A DNA stretch of 64,000 nucleotides from Zestosphaera sp. (GTDB lineage Archaea > Thermoproteota > Thermoprotei_A > Sulfolobales > NBVN01). A program made the translations under genes and the position numbers. The stretch covers positions 469,924 to 533,923 of the forward strand of contig JAVYVJ010000001.1 in assembly GCA_038727705.1 (NCBI GenBank), in the 5' to 3' direction. Position 1 is the first letter of the stretch. Every line of letters starts with the position of its first letter. The notes beneath the pieces were generated by a model, which did no database searches, had not been told where the DNA came from, and saw only the letters and a list, made by a program, of their open reading frames with translations. Below are positions 8,941 to 16,910 of the stretch, piece after piece.

Positions 8941-9612
8941 ATGGGACGCTCAATATACAGCCATATCTCAGAGGCGTGGAAAGATCTCGAATCAGGCGCT
9001 ATGAGAGAACTAATGAGGGAGCGCTACATATCGTGGAGGAGGGGACCTACAGTCGCCAGGGTTGAGAGACCCACAAGGCTTGACAGAGCCAGGGCGATAG
9101 GTTACGAGGCCAAGCAAGGCTTCATAGTGGCTAGGGTCAGGGTTAAGAAGGGAGGCCTGAGTAAGGTAAGACCTAACTCAGGCCGCAGACCTAAGAGGAT
9201 GGGTGTGTATGGTTACGCTCCTGAGAAGCCGCAACAGTTGATAGCTGAGGAGAAGGCGGCCAGGAAGTTCAGCAATGCTGAGGTCCTCGGCTCCTACTGG
9301 GTAGGGGAAGACGGCATTTACGAGTACTTCGAGGTAATCCTGGTAGACCCTGATCACCCAGCGATAAGGTCCGACCGCGACGTAAGCTGGATCGCGTCAC
9401 CATCGCAGAGGGGGAGAGTTTTCAGAGGAAAGACCGCAGCCGGCAGACGCATGAGAGGCCTCCTCGGCAATAGAGGTGTTAAAGGGACTCATCACTGGAA
9501 GTGGAAGAAGAAGGCTAAGGAGAGGGGATTAAAGAGGAGGCATGAAGCCTCAAGAGGCGCGCGCCTCATAGTAACGCGGGATAAGGCTAAGGAGTTAGGA
9601 ATTGAGAAGTGA
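8941..9612 (+). CDS. rpl15e: 50S ribosomal protein L15e
   Basis: Large-subunit protein L15e, about 224 residues, beginning [14 protein letters not shown]. Clear family blocks are [34 protein letters not shown] and the basic C-terminal [21 protein letters not shown] at 8941 fits the known N-terminus; the open frame upstream is leader. A TATA box (CTCTTTTAAACC) lies near 8893. It heads an operon with the exosome-associated RNA-binding protein and two RNase P subunits, as in many archaea. Confidence 0.96.
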   Translation: MGRSIYSHISEAWKDLESGAMRELMRERYISWRRGPTVARVERPTRLDRARAIGYEAKQGFIVARVRVKKGGLSKVRPNSGRRPKRMGVYGYAPEKPQQLIAEEKAARKFSNAEVLGSYWVGEDGIYEYFEVILVDPDHPAIRSDRDVSWIASPSQRGRVFRGKTAAGRRMRGLLGNRGVKGTHHWKWKKKAKERGLKRRHEASRGARLIVTRDKAKELGIEK

Positions 9613-9614
9613 TC

Positions 9615-10091
9615 ATGCACAGGAATCTCACGTTAACTAATTTAACACTGACAGCGTTCTCACACAGCACTGAGGACCCTGCTAAAGTAAAGCAGGCCGT
9701 GCTTAATCTGCTGCCTCCCGAACTGAGGTCGGGCGTCATCATTGAAGAGCAGGTAGCTAAAGGGCATTACGGCAATCCTATAATATTGATCACGTTCAGG
9801 CTGAAGGAGAGGGAATCCGAGGTACTTGCCTTCAAGCATGTGGTGTGCTCGTTAGCGGTCGTCGACAGATCCCTCCTTATGGCTACCCTGCCTAGACGTG
9901 TCGGAGCTAAGAACTCGGTAATTCATCTGAGGCTCAGTAAACAGGAGGCTCTGCTAGGTAGGGCAATCTTGATGGATGGGGACGACGTCGTCAGGCTCTC
10001 CGCGACTGTAATAGGGGTTAGGAGGGTGGAGGACCTGATTAAGTATATGGAGGGGGTGATGAGGGAGTGCGAGCAAGGTACGTTGACCTAA
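9615..10091 (+). CDS. RNA-binding protein, COG1325 (exosome-associated type)
   Basis: About 158 residues with the dsRBD-like fold seen in COG1325 proteins, which are often encoded with rpl15e and RNase P genes. Supporting features are the N-terminal LTLTAFSHSTEDPAKVKQAV, the central GHYGNPIILITFRLK, and LRLSKQEALLGRAILMDGDDVVRL, shared with ribosomal L5-like folds. The precise function is unknown; a role with exosome or rRNA is inferred from neighbours. ATG at 9615 overlaps nothing; the gene overlaps rnp3 by 25 nt at the end. Confidence 0.8.
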   Translation: MHRNLTLTNLTLTAFSHSTEDPAKVKQAVLNLLPPELRSGVIIEEQVAKGHYGNPIILITFRLKERESEVLAFKHVVCSLAVVDRSLLMATLPRRVGAKNSVIHLRLSKQEALLGRAILMDGDDVVRLSATVIGVRRVEDLIKYMEGVMRECEQGTLT

Positions 10092-10684
10092 GCAATAAAA
10101 TCCCTTCCGAGTCGCTCACGCAACTGACTGAAAAAGCAAACGCCTACGGCTACGGTGCGGTGGCGCTACACGGCCTCACCAAAGTCAGGACGGCTGGAAA
10201 CGTCGTGTTGATCCCTAAACGCGCGCTGAACCTCGAGGCCCCCTCAAGGAGGGAGGAGGGAAGGGCGTTTAAAGTTCTGGTAGCGCGAACACCAGGGGAG
10301 CTGAAGTTAAACAATCGCATCATTAAGTCAATAGACGCTGTGGAAATAGGTCACACGCTCCTCACGAACGGGAGGGTTAAGAAGACCTTCACCAAGCTAG
10401 TTAACGTGGGAAAGCCTGTCGTGATAAATGCGTCAGAGATCATGGACGCATTGCTCATGGGGAGGGATCTCCCAGGCCTGCATGTATTGTTAGGTCTCTA
10501 CGAGAAGAGCTCTCTCCTTCTGTCTTTAGGCAGTGGGGCCCGCACGTTAAGCGAGATGCATCACCCAAGCGTGTATTACGCACTCCTGCTGGAGTTAGGG
10601 CTCTCGGAAGCTAAATCCTTATCAGCGTTAACCACGAATCCACTATCGGTGCTTAGAAGTGCTGGACTCAGCCCTAATGTATGA
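10067..10684 (+). CDS. rnp3: RNase P protein component 3 (Rpp30)
   Basis: TIM-barrel protein subunit of RNase P that works with Pop5 (Rnp2) to support the catalytic RNA in 5' maturation of tRNA. The 205-residue product starts YVDLSNKIPSESLTQLTEKA, followed by the typical YGYGAVALHG strand-turn and the later MHHPSVYYALLLELGLSEAKSL. Start is GTG at 10067 inside the previous gene. Its stop overlaps the start of rnp2, consistent with stoichiometric synthesis of the Rpp30-Pop5 pair. Confidence 0.88.
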   Translation: MRARYVDLSNKIPSESLTQLTEKANAYGYGAVALHGLTKVRTAGNVVLIPKRALNLEAPSRREEGRAFKVLVARTPGELKLNNRIIKSIDAVEIGHTLLTNGRVKKTFTKLVNVGKPVVINASEIMDALLMGRDLPGLHVLLGLYEKSSLLLSLGSGARTLSEMHHPSVYYALLLELGLSEAKSLSALTTNPLSVLRSAGLSPNV

Positions 10685-11150
10685 GGCGCTCCTTGCAGTG
10701 GCTGTGCTGGCCCTAGCGGCCTCGGTGCTAGCTCTATTCTATGTTAGGGTAACGCATAGGAAGCTTAGGCTTATTTCAGATAGTCTTAACTCGAGGACAG
10801 TGAGGCAGGTGATCAGGGGGCTTGAGGCGCGGACGAAGCCTAGGAGGAGGTACATTATTGTGAGGTTCGTGGGGTTGAACGATAACCTAGATTGCAGGAA
10901 ACTCCAGGAGTACGTAGATGAAGCATTCATAGAGTTGTACGGAAAGCTGAATTATTCTAAGGCATCGCCTAAAGTGCTCTACCTAGACACGAACTCGTCT
11001 AGGGCTATAATCAGGGTGCGGGCGCAACATAAGTGGAAGGTGTTAACAGCTCTCGCGGTCCTGGAGAGAAAGGGTCTGGTTGCCTCACTAATTCCTGAAA
11101 GGACCACGGGAACCTACAAGAAGGCCAGAAAGTACTTAAAGACGCCTTGA
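10677..11150 (+). CDS. rnp2: RNase P protein component 2 (Pop5) with N-terminal membrane helix
   Basis: Partner of Rpp30 in archaeal RNase P. The Pop5 core begins near residue 55 with RRRYIIVRFVG and includes CRKLQEYVDEAFIELYG and AIIRVRAQHKWKVLTAL. Ahead of it is a strongly hydrophobic segment, residues 4-24 (EALLAVAVLALAASVLALFY), then a basic linker. This predicts a membrane-anchored RNase P subunit, which is not part of the minimal fold. ATG at 10677 overlaps the rnp3 stop by 8 nt. Confidence 0.84.
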   Translation: MYEALLAVAVLALAASVLALFYVRVTHRKLRLISDSLNSRTVRQVIRGLEARTKPRRRYIIVRFVGLNDNLDCRKLQEYVDEAFIELYGKLNYSKASPKVLYLDTNSSRAIIRVRAQHKWKVLTALAVLERKGLVASLIPERTTGTYKKARKYLKTP

Positions 11151-11253
11151 GTCTAAGGATTATGATGCGGAGGTTCAGGGTTCTGTGAAACCACGCAGCC
11201 CTGAGGAGCGATATTCTCGATTCACATACTACGTAAACATAAAACAGTGTTGA

Positions 11254-11305
11254 TCAGTTCGTCGCGAGATCCTCACCCTTCAGTCTGGAGCGGCGACATC
11301 ATCAC
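11254..11305 (-). ncRNA. C/D box sRNA (candidate 1)
   Basis: Read on the minus strand the order is exactly that of an archaeal C/D guide RNA: C box GTGATGA (11305-11299), 15 nt, D' box CTGA (11283-11280), 3-nt spacer, C' box GTGAGGA (11276-11270), a 12-nt guide TCTCGCGACGAA, and D box CTGA (11257-11254). The 12-nt C'-D spacing is canonical. A TATA box at 11325-11333 lies about 25 nt upstream of the C box. The D guide would pair with UUCGUCGCGAGA, which closely resembles the conserved CGUCGUGAGACAG stretch of 23S rRNA; that target is an inference. Confidence 0.75.
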
Positions 11306-11324
11306 TTAACATAACGTCTACCAC

Positions 11325-11333
11325 GTTTTTAAG
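11325..11333. promoter_or_regulatory. Bidirectional TATA box between sRNA 1 and the gene at 11358
   Basis: GTTTTTAAG at this place has TATA character on both strands. Its centre is about 29 nt before the GTG start of the small plus-strand gene, as expected for a leaderless message, and about 24 nt before the C box of the minus-strand sRNA. Confidence 0.5.
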
Positions 11334-11357
11334 CAGGCTGCATAGCGTGGCGTTTAT

Positions 11358-11666
11358 GTGTCCAGTTGCCTCTTATTCCACGGTGTTAATGAGGGGTTCC
11401 TGGTGGGGGTGTTGAGGGGGATGGAGGAGTTCTCTCATGATTTGAACAGACGCTTGATCATTAGGGTGCTCTCAAGAACACTGTATAACGTTACATCGGG
11501 CCAGGCTGCGCAGAACCATCGAATGGTCTGGGAAAGGCTACTCAAGATATTCCTGCTCAGAGGACGTGATGCGGCTCTTCCCACACAAAAGCCTGACGGA
11601 GGGCTTCTTCATAAGCTATATGGAGGTGAAGCGATGATGGTTCTGACCCTATTAAAGATTGTTTAG
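11358..11666 (+). CDS. Hypothetical protein, 102 residues
   Basis: I do not recognise this protein. It is moderately hydrophobic at the N-terminus and rich in Leu and Arg, with no cysteine pattern or known motif. The main support for a real gene is a TATA box 29 nt before the GTG start, matching leaderless transcription seen elsewhere in the window. Against it, codon use is unremarkable and an alternative ATG two bases upstream leads quickly to a stop. It sits alone between the C/D sRNA and the methylmalonyl-CoA mutase operon. Confidence 0.4.
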   Translation: MSSCLLFHGVNEGFLVGVLRGMEEFSHDLNRRLIIRVLSRTLYNVTSGQAAQNHRMVWERLLKIFLLRGRDAALPTQKPDGGLLHKLYGGEAMMVLTLLKIV

Positions 11667-11720
11667 AACTCGCTTCAGGTCATTTTTAAGTCTCAGACGT
11701 CACTATATATAGGGATTCAC

Positions 11721-12158
11721 GTGACCGCGTCGACCGTAGACACAATGCCTCAAACGATGGGGTTAAGGAGGAAGGTCCTTGTTTCCAAGTTAGGTCTTGA
11801 CGGCCACGATCGCGGGGCTAAAGTCGTAGCGAGGGCCTTACGAGACGCTGGCTTTGAAGTGGTTTATCTGGGGGTCCACAAGTCTCCGGAGGACGTTGTG
11901 GAGGCGGCTGTTGAGGAGGACGTCGCCGCGATCGGCATCTCGATACTCTCAGGCTCCCATCTAGAGCTAGTGGCTGACTTACTCAAACTTATGAGGGAGA
12001 GGGGGGTTCACATCCCGCTCGTCGTCGGCGGGATAATACCGCCGGAGGACTTGAACGAGCTTAAAAGGCTGGGGGTGTTCGACGTCTTCATGCCGGGCAC
12101 GCCCTTAAGGAAGATAGTTGAGGTCTTCGAGAAGGCTTGTGGGGTGAGTAACGCGTGA
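11721..12158 (+). CDS. Methylmalonyl-CoA mutase, cobalamin-binding small subunit
   Basis: B12-binding domain as a separate 145-residue subunit, the archaeal arrangement. The lower-ligand motif DGHDRG (D27, H29, G32) is intact, followed by the Rossmann pattern [16 protein letters not shown] and the GGIIPPEDL loop. Start is GTG at 11721; a TATA box (CTATATATAGG) lies around 11703-11713, just upstream, and implies that the true start could be an in-frame codon a little downstream. The stop overlaps the epimerase start by 4 nt (GTGA). Confidence 0.94.
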   Translation: MTASTVDTMPQTMGLRRKVLVSKLGLDGHDRGAKVVARALRDAGFEVVYLGVHKSPEDVVEAAVEEDVAAIGISILSGSHLELVADLLKLMRERGVHIPLVVGGIIPPEDLNELKRLGVFDVFMPGTPLRKIVEVFEKACGVSNA

Positions 12159-12565
12159 AGCTCGATCACATAGGTATAGCGGTCAAGAGTCTTGAGGACT
12201 CTCTGAAATTCTATAGGGACGTGCTTGGTCTCGAGCTTGAAGGCGTTGAAGAAGTTCCTGAGGAGAATGTTAGGGTCGCCATGCTCAGAGTCGGCGATAC
12301 GCATATAGAACTCCTTCAAGGAACCAGCCCAGACTCAGCCATCAGCAAGTTCATCGAGAAGAGGGGTGAGGGGATACATCACATAGCTGTTGGTGTGGAG
12401 GACGTTGACAGGGTTGTTGAGGATCTGAAGAGTAGGGGGGCTCTCCTAACTTACGATAAGGCTAAGTTAGTCTCTAAGGGTTCTAGGAAAATTAATTTCA
12501 TACACCCTAAGTCGACAGGCGGTGTTCTGCTTGAGGTAGTTGAGAGGTTGGGTAGCCATGGATGA
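12155..12565 (+). CDS. mce: Methylmalonyl-CoA epimerase
   Basis: Glyoxalase-fold (VOC) enzyme that interconverts (2R)- and (2S)-methylmalonyl-CoA. The 136-residue product starts [20 protein letters not shown] and has the metal ligands in DHIGIAV, HIELLQG, and [11 protein letters not shown], with the final catalytic Glu in VLLEVVER. It lies between and overlaps both mutase subunit genes, so the three activities are made together, for propionyl-CoA metabolism or a carboxylic-acid cycle. Confidence 0.94.
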   Translation: MKLDHIGIAVKSLEDSLKFYRDVLGLELEGVEEVPEENVRVAMLRVGDTHIELLQGTSPDSAISKFIEKRGEGIHHIAVGVEDVDRVVEDLKSRGALLTYDKAKLVSKGSRKINFIHPKSTGGVLLEVVERLGSHG

Positions 12566-14237
12566 CCTGAAGGACTTAAGAGAGCGTTTTAACGTGTGGG
12601 TTAAGGAGGTCTTGGAGCCCACCCTAAGGAAATCTCCTGAGGCGAAAGCACGCTTCCTCACCGAGGAGGGGCTGGAGGTCAAGGGCCTCTACACACCCCT
12701 AGATACTGAGGGCACTGGATGGAATTACGTTGATAAGCTAGGATTTCCGGGCTCATACCCATTTACACGCGGCGTGTACCCGACCATGTATAGAGGTAGG
12801 GCATGGACTATAAGGCAGTACGCTGGCTTCGGTTCAGCCGAGGACACTAACGAACGTTACAGGTACTTACTAAACATCGGTCAGACAGGCCTTAGCATGG
12901 CTTTCGACCTGCCGACCCAACTCGGCCTAGACCCAGACAACAAGTTAGCCTGGTATGAGGTGGGCAAGGTAGGGGTCTCGATGCCTTCGGTGAGGGAGAT
13001 GGATTTAGTCTTTCAAGGCATACCTATGGATAAAATATCCACATCCATGACCATAAACGCAACGGCGATCGAAGTGCTCTCAATGTATGTCGCGGTGGCT
13101 GAGTCCAGGGGTGTTAGTAGGTCCTTGCTTAGGGGGACCGTGCAGAACGACATTCTGAAGGAGTACATAGCGAGGAATAATTACATATATCCGCCGAGGC
13201 CCTCCATGCGTTACGCGACCGACCTTATAATGTACGCCGCCAAGAACATACCGAAGTGGAATTCCATAAGTATTTCGGGGTATCATTTCGAGGAGGCTGG
13301 TGCCACCCCAGCAATGGAGGTGGCCTTCACGCTGGCCGACGCTATAGAGTATGTTAACTGGGTCATCGAGAGGGGGATGAACGTGGATGAGTTCGCAGGG
13401 CAATTATCGTTCTTCTTCGCGGCTAGAACCAACCTCTTCGAGCAGGTAGCTAAGTTCAGGGCTGCTAGGAGGATGTGGGCCAAAATCATGAAGGACAGAT
13501 TTAATGCAAAGGATCCAAGATCTATGATGCTCAGATTCCACACACAAACTGCAGGGGTCCTGCTGACGGCGCAACAGCCGCTGGTCAACCTGATAAGGAC
13601 TACACTCCAGGCGCTTGCCGCAGTTCTGGGAGGCACTCAGTCATTACACGTTAACTCATATGATGAGGCGCTCTCACTACCTACGGAGGAGTCCGTCAAG
13701 CTCTCGGTCAGGGTTCAGCAGGCCCTACTCTATGAGGCTGGGGTCGTAGACTCGGTGGATCCGCTTGGCGGTTCATACTACATAGAGTGGCTCACGGATC
13801 AGATAGAGGAGAGGGCATGGAGGATGATTGACGAGATAGATAGGCTCGGCGGTATGATTAAAGCGATAGAGCTCGGATACCCGCAGAGGGAGATAGCAAG
13901 GGCTTCTTACGAATGGCAATTGAAGGTTGAGAAGGGGGAGGTACCAATAATAGGTGTGAACACTTTAGTCGAGGAGGAAATGCCCAACGTGAAGATACTG
14001 AGGGTTGACCCTAAAGTCAGGGAGAGGGTGATCGTCAGGCTAGACCAGTTGAAGAGGGAGAGGGACCCTGTCAAAGTCAGGGGGTCTTTAGACAGCCTCA
14101 GGAAAGCTGCCGAGAAGGAGGATGTCAACATCTTCCCCTACATCTATGAAGCGATAAAGAGTAAGGCAACTCTAGGTGAGGTTTCACAGACGCTGAGGGA
14201 AGTCTGGGGAGAGTGGAGGGCTCCAGAAGTCTATTGA
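12558..14237 (+). CDS. Methylmalonyl-CoA mutase, catalytic large subunit
   Basis: TIM-barrel catalytic subunit (about 559 residues) that rearranges methylmalonyl-CoA to succinyl-CoA with the B12 subunit encoded two genes upstream. Typical blocks are PGSYPFTRGVYPTMYRGRAW, RQYAGFGSAEDTNERYRYLL, GLSMAFDLPTQLGLD, QNDILKEYIARN and the substrate-binding SISGYHFEEAGA. ATG at 12558 overlaps the epimerase by 8 nt and is preferred to the TTG at 12540. No MeaB-type GTPase chaperone is seen in the window. Confidence 0.96.
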   Translation: MDDLKDLRERFNVWVKEVLEPTLRKSPEAKARFLTEEGLEVKGLYTPLDTEGTGWNYVDKLGFPGSYPFTRGVYPTMYRGRAWTIRQYAGFGSAEDTNERYRYLLNIGQTGLSMAFDLPTQLGLDPDNKLAWYEVGKVGVSMPSVREMDLVFQGIPMDKISTSMTINATAIEVLSMYVAVAESRGVSRSLLRGTVQNDILKEYIARNNYIYPPRPSMRYATDLIMYAAKNIPKWNSISISGYHFEEAGATPAMEVAFTLADAIEYVNWVIERGMNVDEFAGQLSFFFAARTNLFEQVAKFRAARRMWAKIMKDRFNAKDPRSMMLRFHTQTAGVLLTAQQPLVNLIRTTLQALAAVLGGTQSLHVNSYDEALSLPTEESVKLSVRVQQALLYEAGVVDSVDPLGGSYYIEWLTDQIEERAWRMIDEIDRLGGMIKAIELGYPQREIARASYEWQLKVEKGEVPIIGVNTLVEEEMPNVKILRVDPKVRERVIVRLDQLKRERDPVKVRGSLDSLRKAAEKEDVNIFPYIYEAIKSKATLGEVSQTLREVWGEWRAPEVY

Positions 14238-14285
14238 AGCCAACGTATTAACGACCGTCGATAAACTTCAAGCAGTTGGTCGGAG

Positions 14286-14747
14286 GTGATTTCCTCGGAA
14301 AGCACTCGATACAGGATAGGACTTGATATCGTGCGTTTCAAAGGACATGCCAACGTGAGAGCAACACATGAAACTACTTTCGAGATAACTAAGGATCTCG
14401 AGCTAAGCCCTCGAGGGGACTGCATAATAGGGGTCGGCGCCGACAAGGCGCTGGCAGATCTGAACCGGGAGCTGAGGGAGATCATCAGAAGTAAGGACTC
14501 CCTAGTCGTCATATTGATAATTGATGAGCTCGGGAAACGTGACGTAGTGCTGGGTTCAGGAGACCTGCAACTTGAGTTAAGTGATGGGAGAAGGCTGATA
14601 GTACGGAAGTCCTCATACGTTAACTCAAGCACTCTAGCCATCAGAGCGACCAAGTCTGCGGCAGACCTTAACAGAGAGTTGATAGAGGACTTAAAACGCG
14701 GTGTTCATGCTGAAGCCTATATAATAGGCCTCACCACATACGGTTAG
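14286..14747 (+). CDS. DUF371 family protein
   Basis: Conserved archaeal protein of unknown function, 153 residues. It has the family hallmarks FKGHANVRATHETTFEITKD and LSPRGDCIIGVGADKAL and a C-terminal repeat of the KSAADLNRELI helix. Start is GTG at 14286 with a Shine-Dalgarno-like GGAGGTG overlapping it. Function cannot be inferred from its neighbours. Confidence 0.82.
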   Translation: MISSESTRYRIGLDIVRFKGHANVRATHETTFEITKDLELSPRGDCIIGVGADKALADLNRELREIIRSKDSLVVILIIDELGKRDVVLGSGDLQLELSDGRRLIVRKSSYVNSSTLAIRATKSAADLNRELIEDLKRGVHAEAYIIGLTTYG

Positions 14748-14861
14748 GGCTTCTTAAGGAAGGGCTTATAACTCCTTCATTATGGAGGGGGTTTCGGAGG
14801 TCTCCGCCACTTTGTCGAGGCCTAAGCTTGAGCTATTTATTTAAGCTTGGAGACCCCCATA

Positions 14862-15569
14862 TTGTTGGCTGGGTTTAAGGTGACTTCAAGCGATATCTTT
14901 AAAGCTAGGAGGGAGGAGCTGGTTAGGGAGCTGGTTAGGGAGGGCATCCTCCGAAGCAAGGAGGTCATTGACGCTATGATTAAAGTTCCGAGGGAGGAGT
15001 TCGTTCCCCCGAGGTATAGAGACCTAGCTTACAGCGACACCCCATTACCCATAGGTTTCGGACAGACCATTAGCGCCCCGCACATGGTCGCTATAATGAC
15101 TGAGGCGTTGAAGCCTTCTAAGGGGAACAAGGTCCTTGAAGTGGGTGCTGGCAGCGGATATCAGGCTGCTCTTATCGCCGAGATGGTTAAGCCGGAGGGC
15201 CATGTGTGGACTATCGAGATAGTGCCCGAGCTGGCGAGGTTCGCTGAAGACAACTTAAGGAGGACCGGCTACAGCGACTACGTGACCGTCCTGGTGGGCG
15301 ATGGGAGTAAAGGTTATCCGGAGGCAGCTCCCTACGATAAGATAATAGTTACTGCCGCAGCACCGTCCATACCAACCCCCCTCGCCTCACAGCTCAGGGA
15401 GGGCGGCAGGATGGTGATCCCGGTTGGAACTGCTTACATGCAAGTGCTTAAGATAGTTGAGAAGATGGAGGGCTCTCTAAGTGTAGAGGATTCCATTCAC
15501 TGCGTCTTCGTGCCTTTAGTGGGTGAGTACGGGTTTAAGAGATGGGGGGAGTCCTCAAGCATTTATTGA
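14862..15569 (+). CDS. pcm: Protein-L-isoaspartate O-methyltransferase
   Basis: Repair enzyme that methylates isoaspartyl residues with S-adenosylmethionine. Visible motifs are IKVPREEFVPPRYRDLAYSD, the substrate loop GQTISAPHMVAIM and the SAM-binding VLEVGAGSGYQAAL. The frame is open from TTG 14847, but the TATA box CTATTTATTTAAG at about 14831-14843 would start transcripts near 14865, so a start at TTG 14862/14865 or GTG 14880 is more likely. A C-terminal extension of about 20 residues after the family core is usual in archaea. Confidence 0.92.
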   Translation: MLAGFKVTSSDIFKARREELVRELVREGILRSKEVIDAMIKVPREEFVPPRYRDLAYSDTPLPIGFGQTISAPHMVAIMTEALKPSKGNKVLEVGAGSGYQAALIAEMVKPEGHVWTIEIVPELARFAEDNLRRTGYSDYVTVLVGDGSKGYPEAAPYDKIIVTAAAPSIPTPLASQLREGGRMVIPVGTAYMQVLKIVEKMEGSLSVEDSIHCVFVPLVGEYGFKRWGESSSIY

Positions 15570-15623
15570 GCGACCGTAAAGCTTATAACCTTCGTGTCCT
15601 TCTAAGGTTGTGGCGGATTTGAG

Positions 15624-15749
15624 GTGTTCGCACTCGCTGGCTGGAAAGGGATAGGTAGAGATCTACGTGAAAGACGCGATGTCTTAGACGTCATGAAAAC
15701 ATTATTTTCCTCAAGTACGTATGTCGTGAGTAGCAGGTTAGGTGAGTAG
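15624..15749 (+). CDS. Possible 41-residue protein upstream of rps6e
   Basis: A short frame starting GTG at 15624, with product containing GRDLRERRDVLDVMKTLF and ending SRLGE. It is preceded by a TATA box (GCTTATAAC at 15581-15589) at a suitable distance and ends 4 nt before the ATG of rps6e, which would fit translational coupling. I recognise no family. It may equally be an untranslated leader of rps6e. Confidence 0.33.
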   Translation: MFALAGWKGIGRDLRERRDVLDVMKTLFSSSTYVVSSRLGE

Positions 15750-15753
15750 TCGT

Positions 15754-16404
15754 ATGCCTGAATTCAAAGTGATATTGTCGGATCCGGAGTCCGGGGAGCC
15801 GAAGCCCGTCCTAGTCAAAGTTGTGGGCTCTGATGAGCTCAGCTACGGCGAGGATCAGAAGAATGGCAGGGTTCTGACGGTATGTAGGATCAATCCCAAG
15901 ACAAAGGACATGATTAACGCACCGCTAGGTGTGGCGACTCTCAGAATATGGAAGAACAAAGCCAATAAGGAGAAAGTCAGCTTGAGTGTGAGGCTGGTTG
16001 AGGACGCCTCCGTCCCGGAAGATACGGTAATCGTCCCCTCCGCATTCTTGGCTGAGAAGGTCGGGTCTGACACGTCTTTAGGGGAGGTCTTCAGGGCTAA
16101 GTCGTTCCAGCTCACCATCACCGGTGAGAAAGTTAACGCATTCATAGGTAAAAAGATAGGGGACACCATCACTGCCTCGGTTCTGGGTCTACCGGCAGAG
16201 TGGAAACTGCTCATCACCGGGGGCTCGGACAACTCAGGCTTTCCTATGATAGCGGCGCTGCAGGGAGGAGTTAAGAAGGCACTGCTGCTGTCGGAACCCC
16301 CGGGCTTCCATCCTAAAGACGATGGCGAGCGTAGGAGGAAGTACGTGAGAGGGAATACAATAACGGAGGAGATAGTTCAAATCAACACTAAATTAATCCG
16401 CTAA
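15754..16404 (+). CDS. rps6e: 30S ribosomal protein S6e
   Basis: Small-subunit protein S6e, 216 residues. Family blocks include MPEFKVILSDPESGEPK, the central FIGKKIGDTI and GGSDNSGFPM, then the basic KYVRGNTI segment. ATG at 15754 gives the normal N-terminus. Archaeal S6e is longer here (about 216 residues) than the common 130-residue euryarchaeal form because of the C-terminal GFHPKDDGERRRK part. Its 3' end overlaps the convergent UPF0179 gene by 12 nt. Confidence 0.92.
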   Translation: MPEFKVILSDPESGEPKPVLVKVVGSDELSYGEDQKNGRVLTVCRINPKTKDMINAPLGVATLRIWKNKANKEKVSLSVRLVEDASVPEDTVIVPSAFLAEKVGSDTSLGEVFRAKSFQLTITGEKVNAFIGKKIGDTITASVLGLPAEWKLLITGGSDNSGFPMIAALQGGVKKALLLSEPPGFHPKDDGERRRKYVRGNTITEEIVQINTKLIR

Positions 16405-16830
16405 AACTACCTCCGCAGCCACCATGGATTCTTTGGACGCCCTGCAGTTGACTTTACCCCTCACGCTAACAACCCTCACGGGCAGGCTCTCCCTAACGTA
16501 GGGCGCATTGCATGTGGTGAAATACGGGCACTTCTTCTCACCGCAGTTAACGGGGGTGTAGACGAACTTAAGTCCCTCTAATGCAAGCCTCTTAGGGATC
16601 ACCAAGACTACGGGTTTCTCCTCAACCTCGACGGTTGTTACGTACCCGTAGAGCCTGCAGGGGTTCCTAATGCCCGTGACCCTGATTACTTCGTAAAGGT
16701 GATTCGGCTTAAGCTTATCTACACACACAGCTCTGAACCTGCAACCAACGCATTCCTCAGACGGTTTACCGTGTATGAATACGTGGCCCTCCCTAGCCAC
16801 TATGTGGTTAACCAGAGTTATCGTAGGCAT
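16393..16830 (-). CDS. UPF0179 family protein, cysteine-rich
   Basis: Conserved archaeal protein of unknown function, 145 residues from the ATG at 16830. It has two cysteine clusters, CVGCRFRAVC near residue 28 and CGEKKCPYFTTC near residue 95, which suggest two metal or Fe-S sites, and the phrase HLYEVIRVTG typical of the family. It is transcribed convergently with rps6e and overlaps its end. Confidence 0.85.
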   Translation of the reverse strand: MPTITLVNHIVAREGHVFIHGKPSEECVGCRFRAVCVDKLKPNHLYEVIRVTGIRNPCRLYGYVTTVEVEEKPVVLVIPKRLALEGLKFVYTPVNCGEKKCPYFTTCNAPYVRESLPVRVVSVRGKVNCRASKESMVAAEVVLAD

Positions 16831-16910
16831 TACCGTCACCCAACACTTCCATCCTCTCTTACCTTAAACATCTTTTAACAAAGCGATGCATTTAGGCAGT
16901 TACGAGAGCT

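Noticed and set aside
11161-11213. Plus-strand C/D-like series (ATGATGC ... CTGA)
   Set aside because: The C box has a mismatch and no clear D'/C' pair; the minus-strand candidate a little downstream is far better.
12540-12557. Upstream TTG start for the mutase large subunit
   Set aside because: It would add six residues not seen in the family; ATG 12558 has the usual coupled overlap with the epimerase gene.
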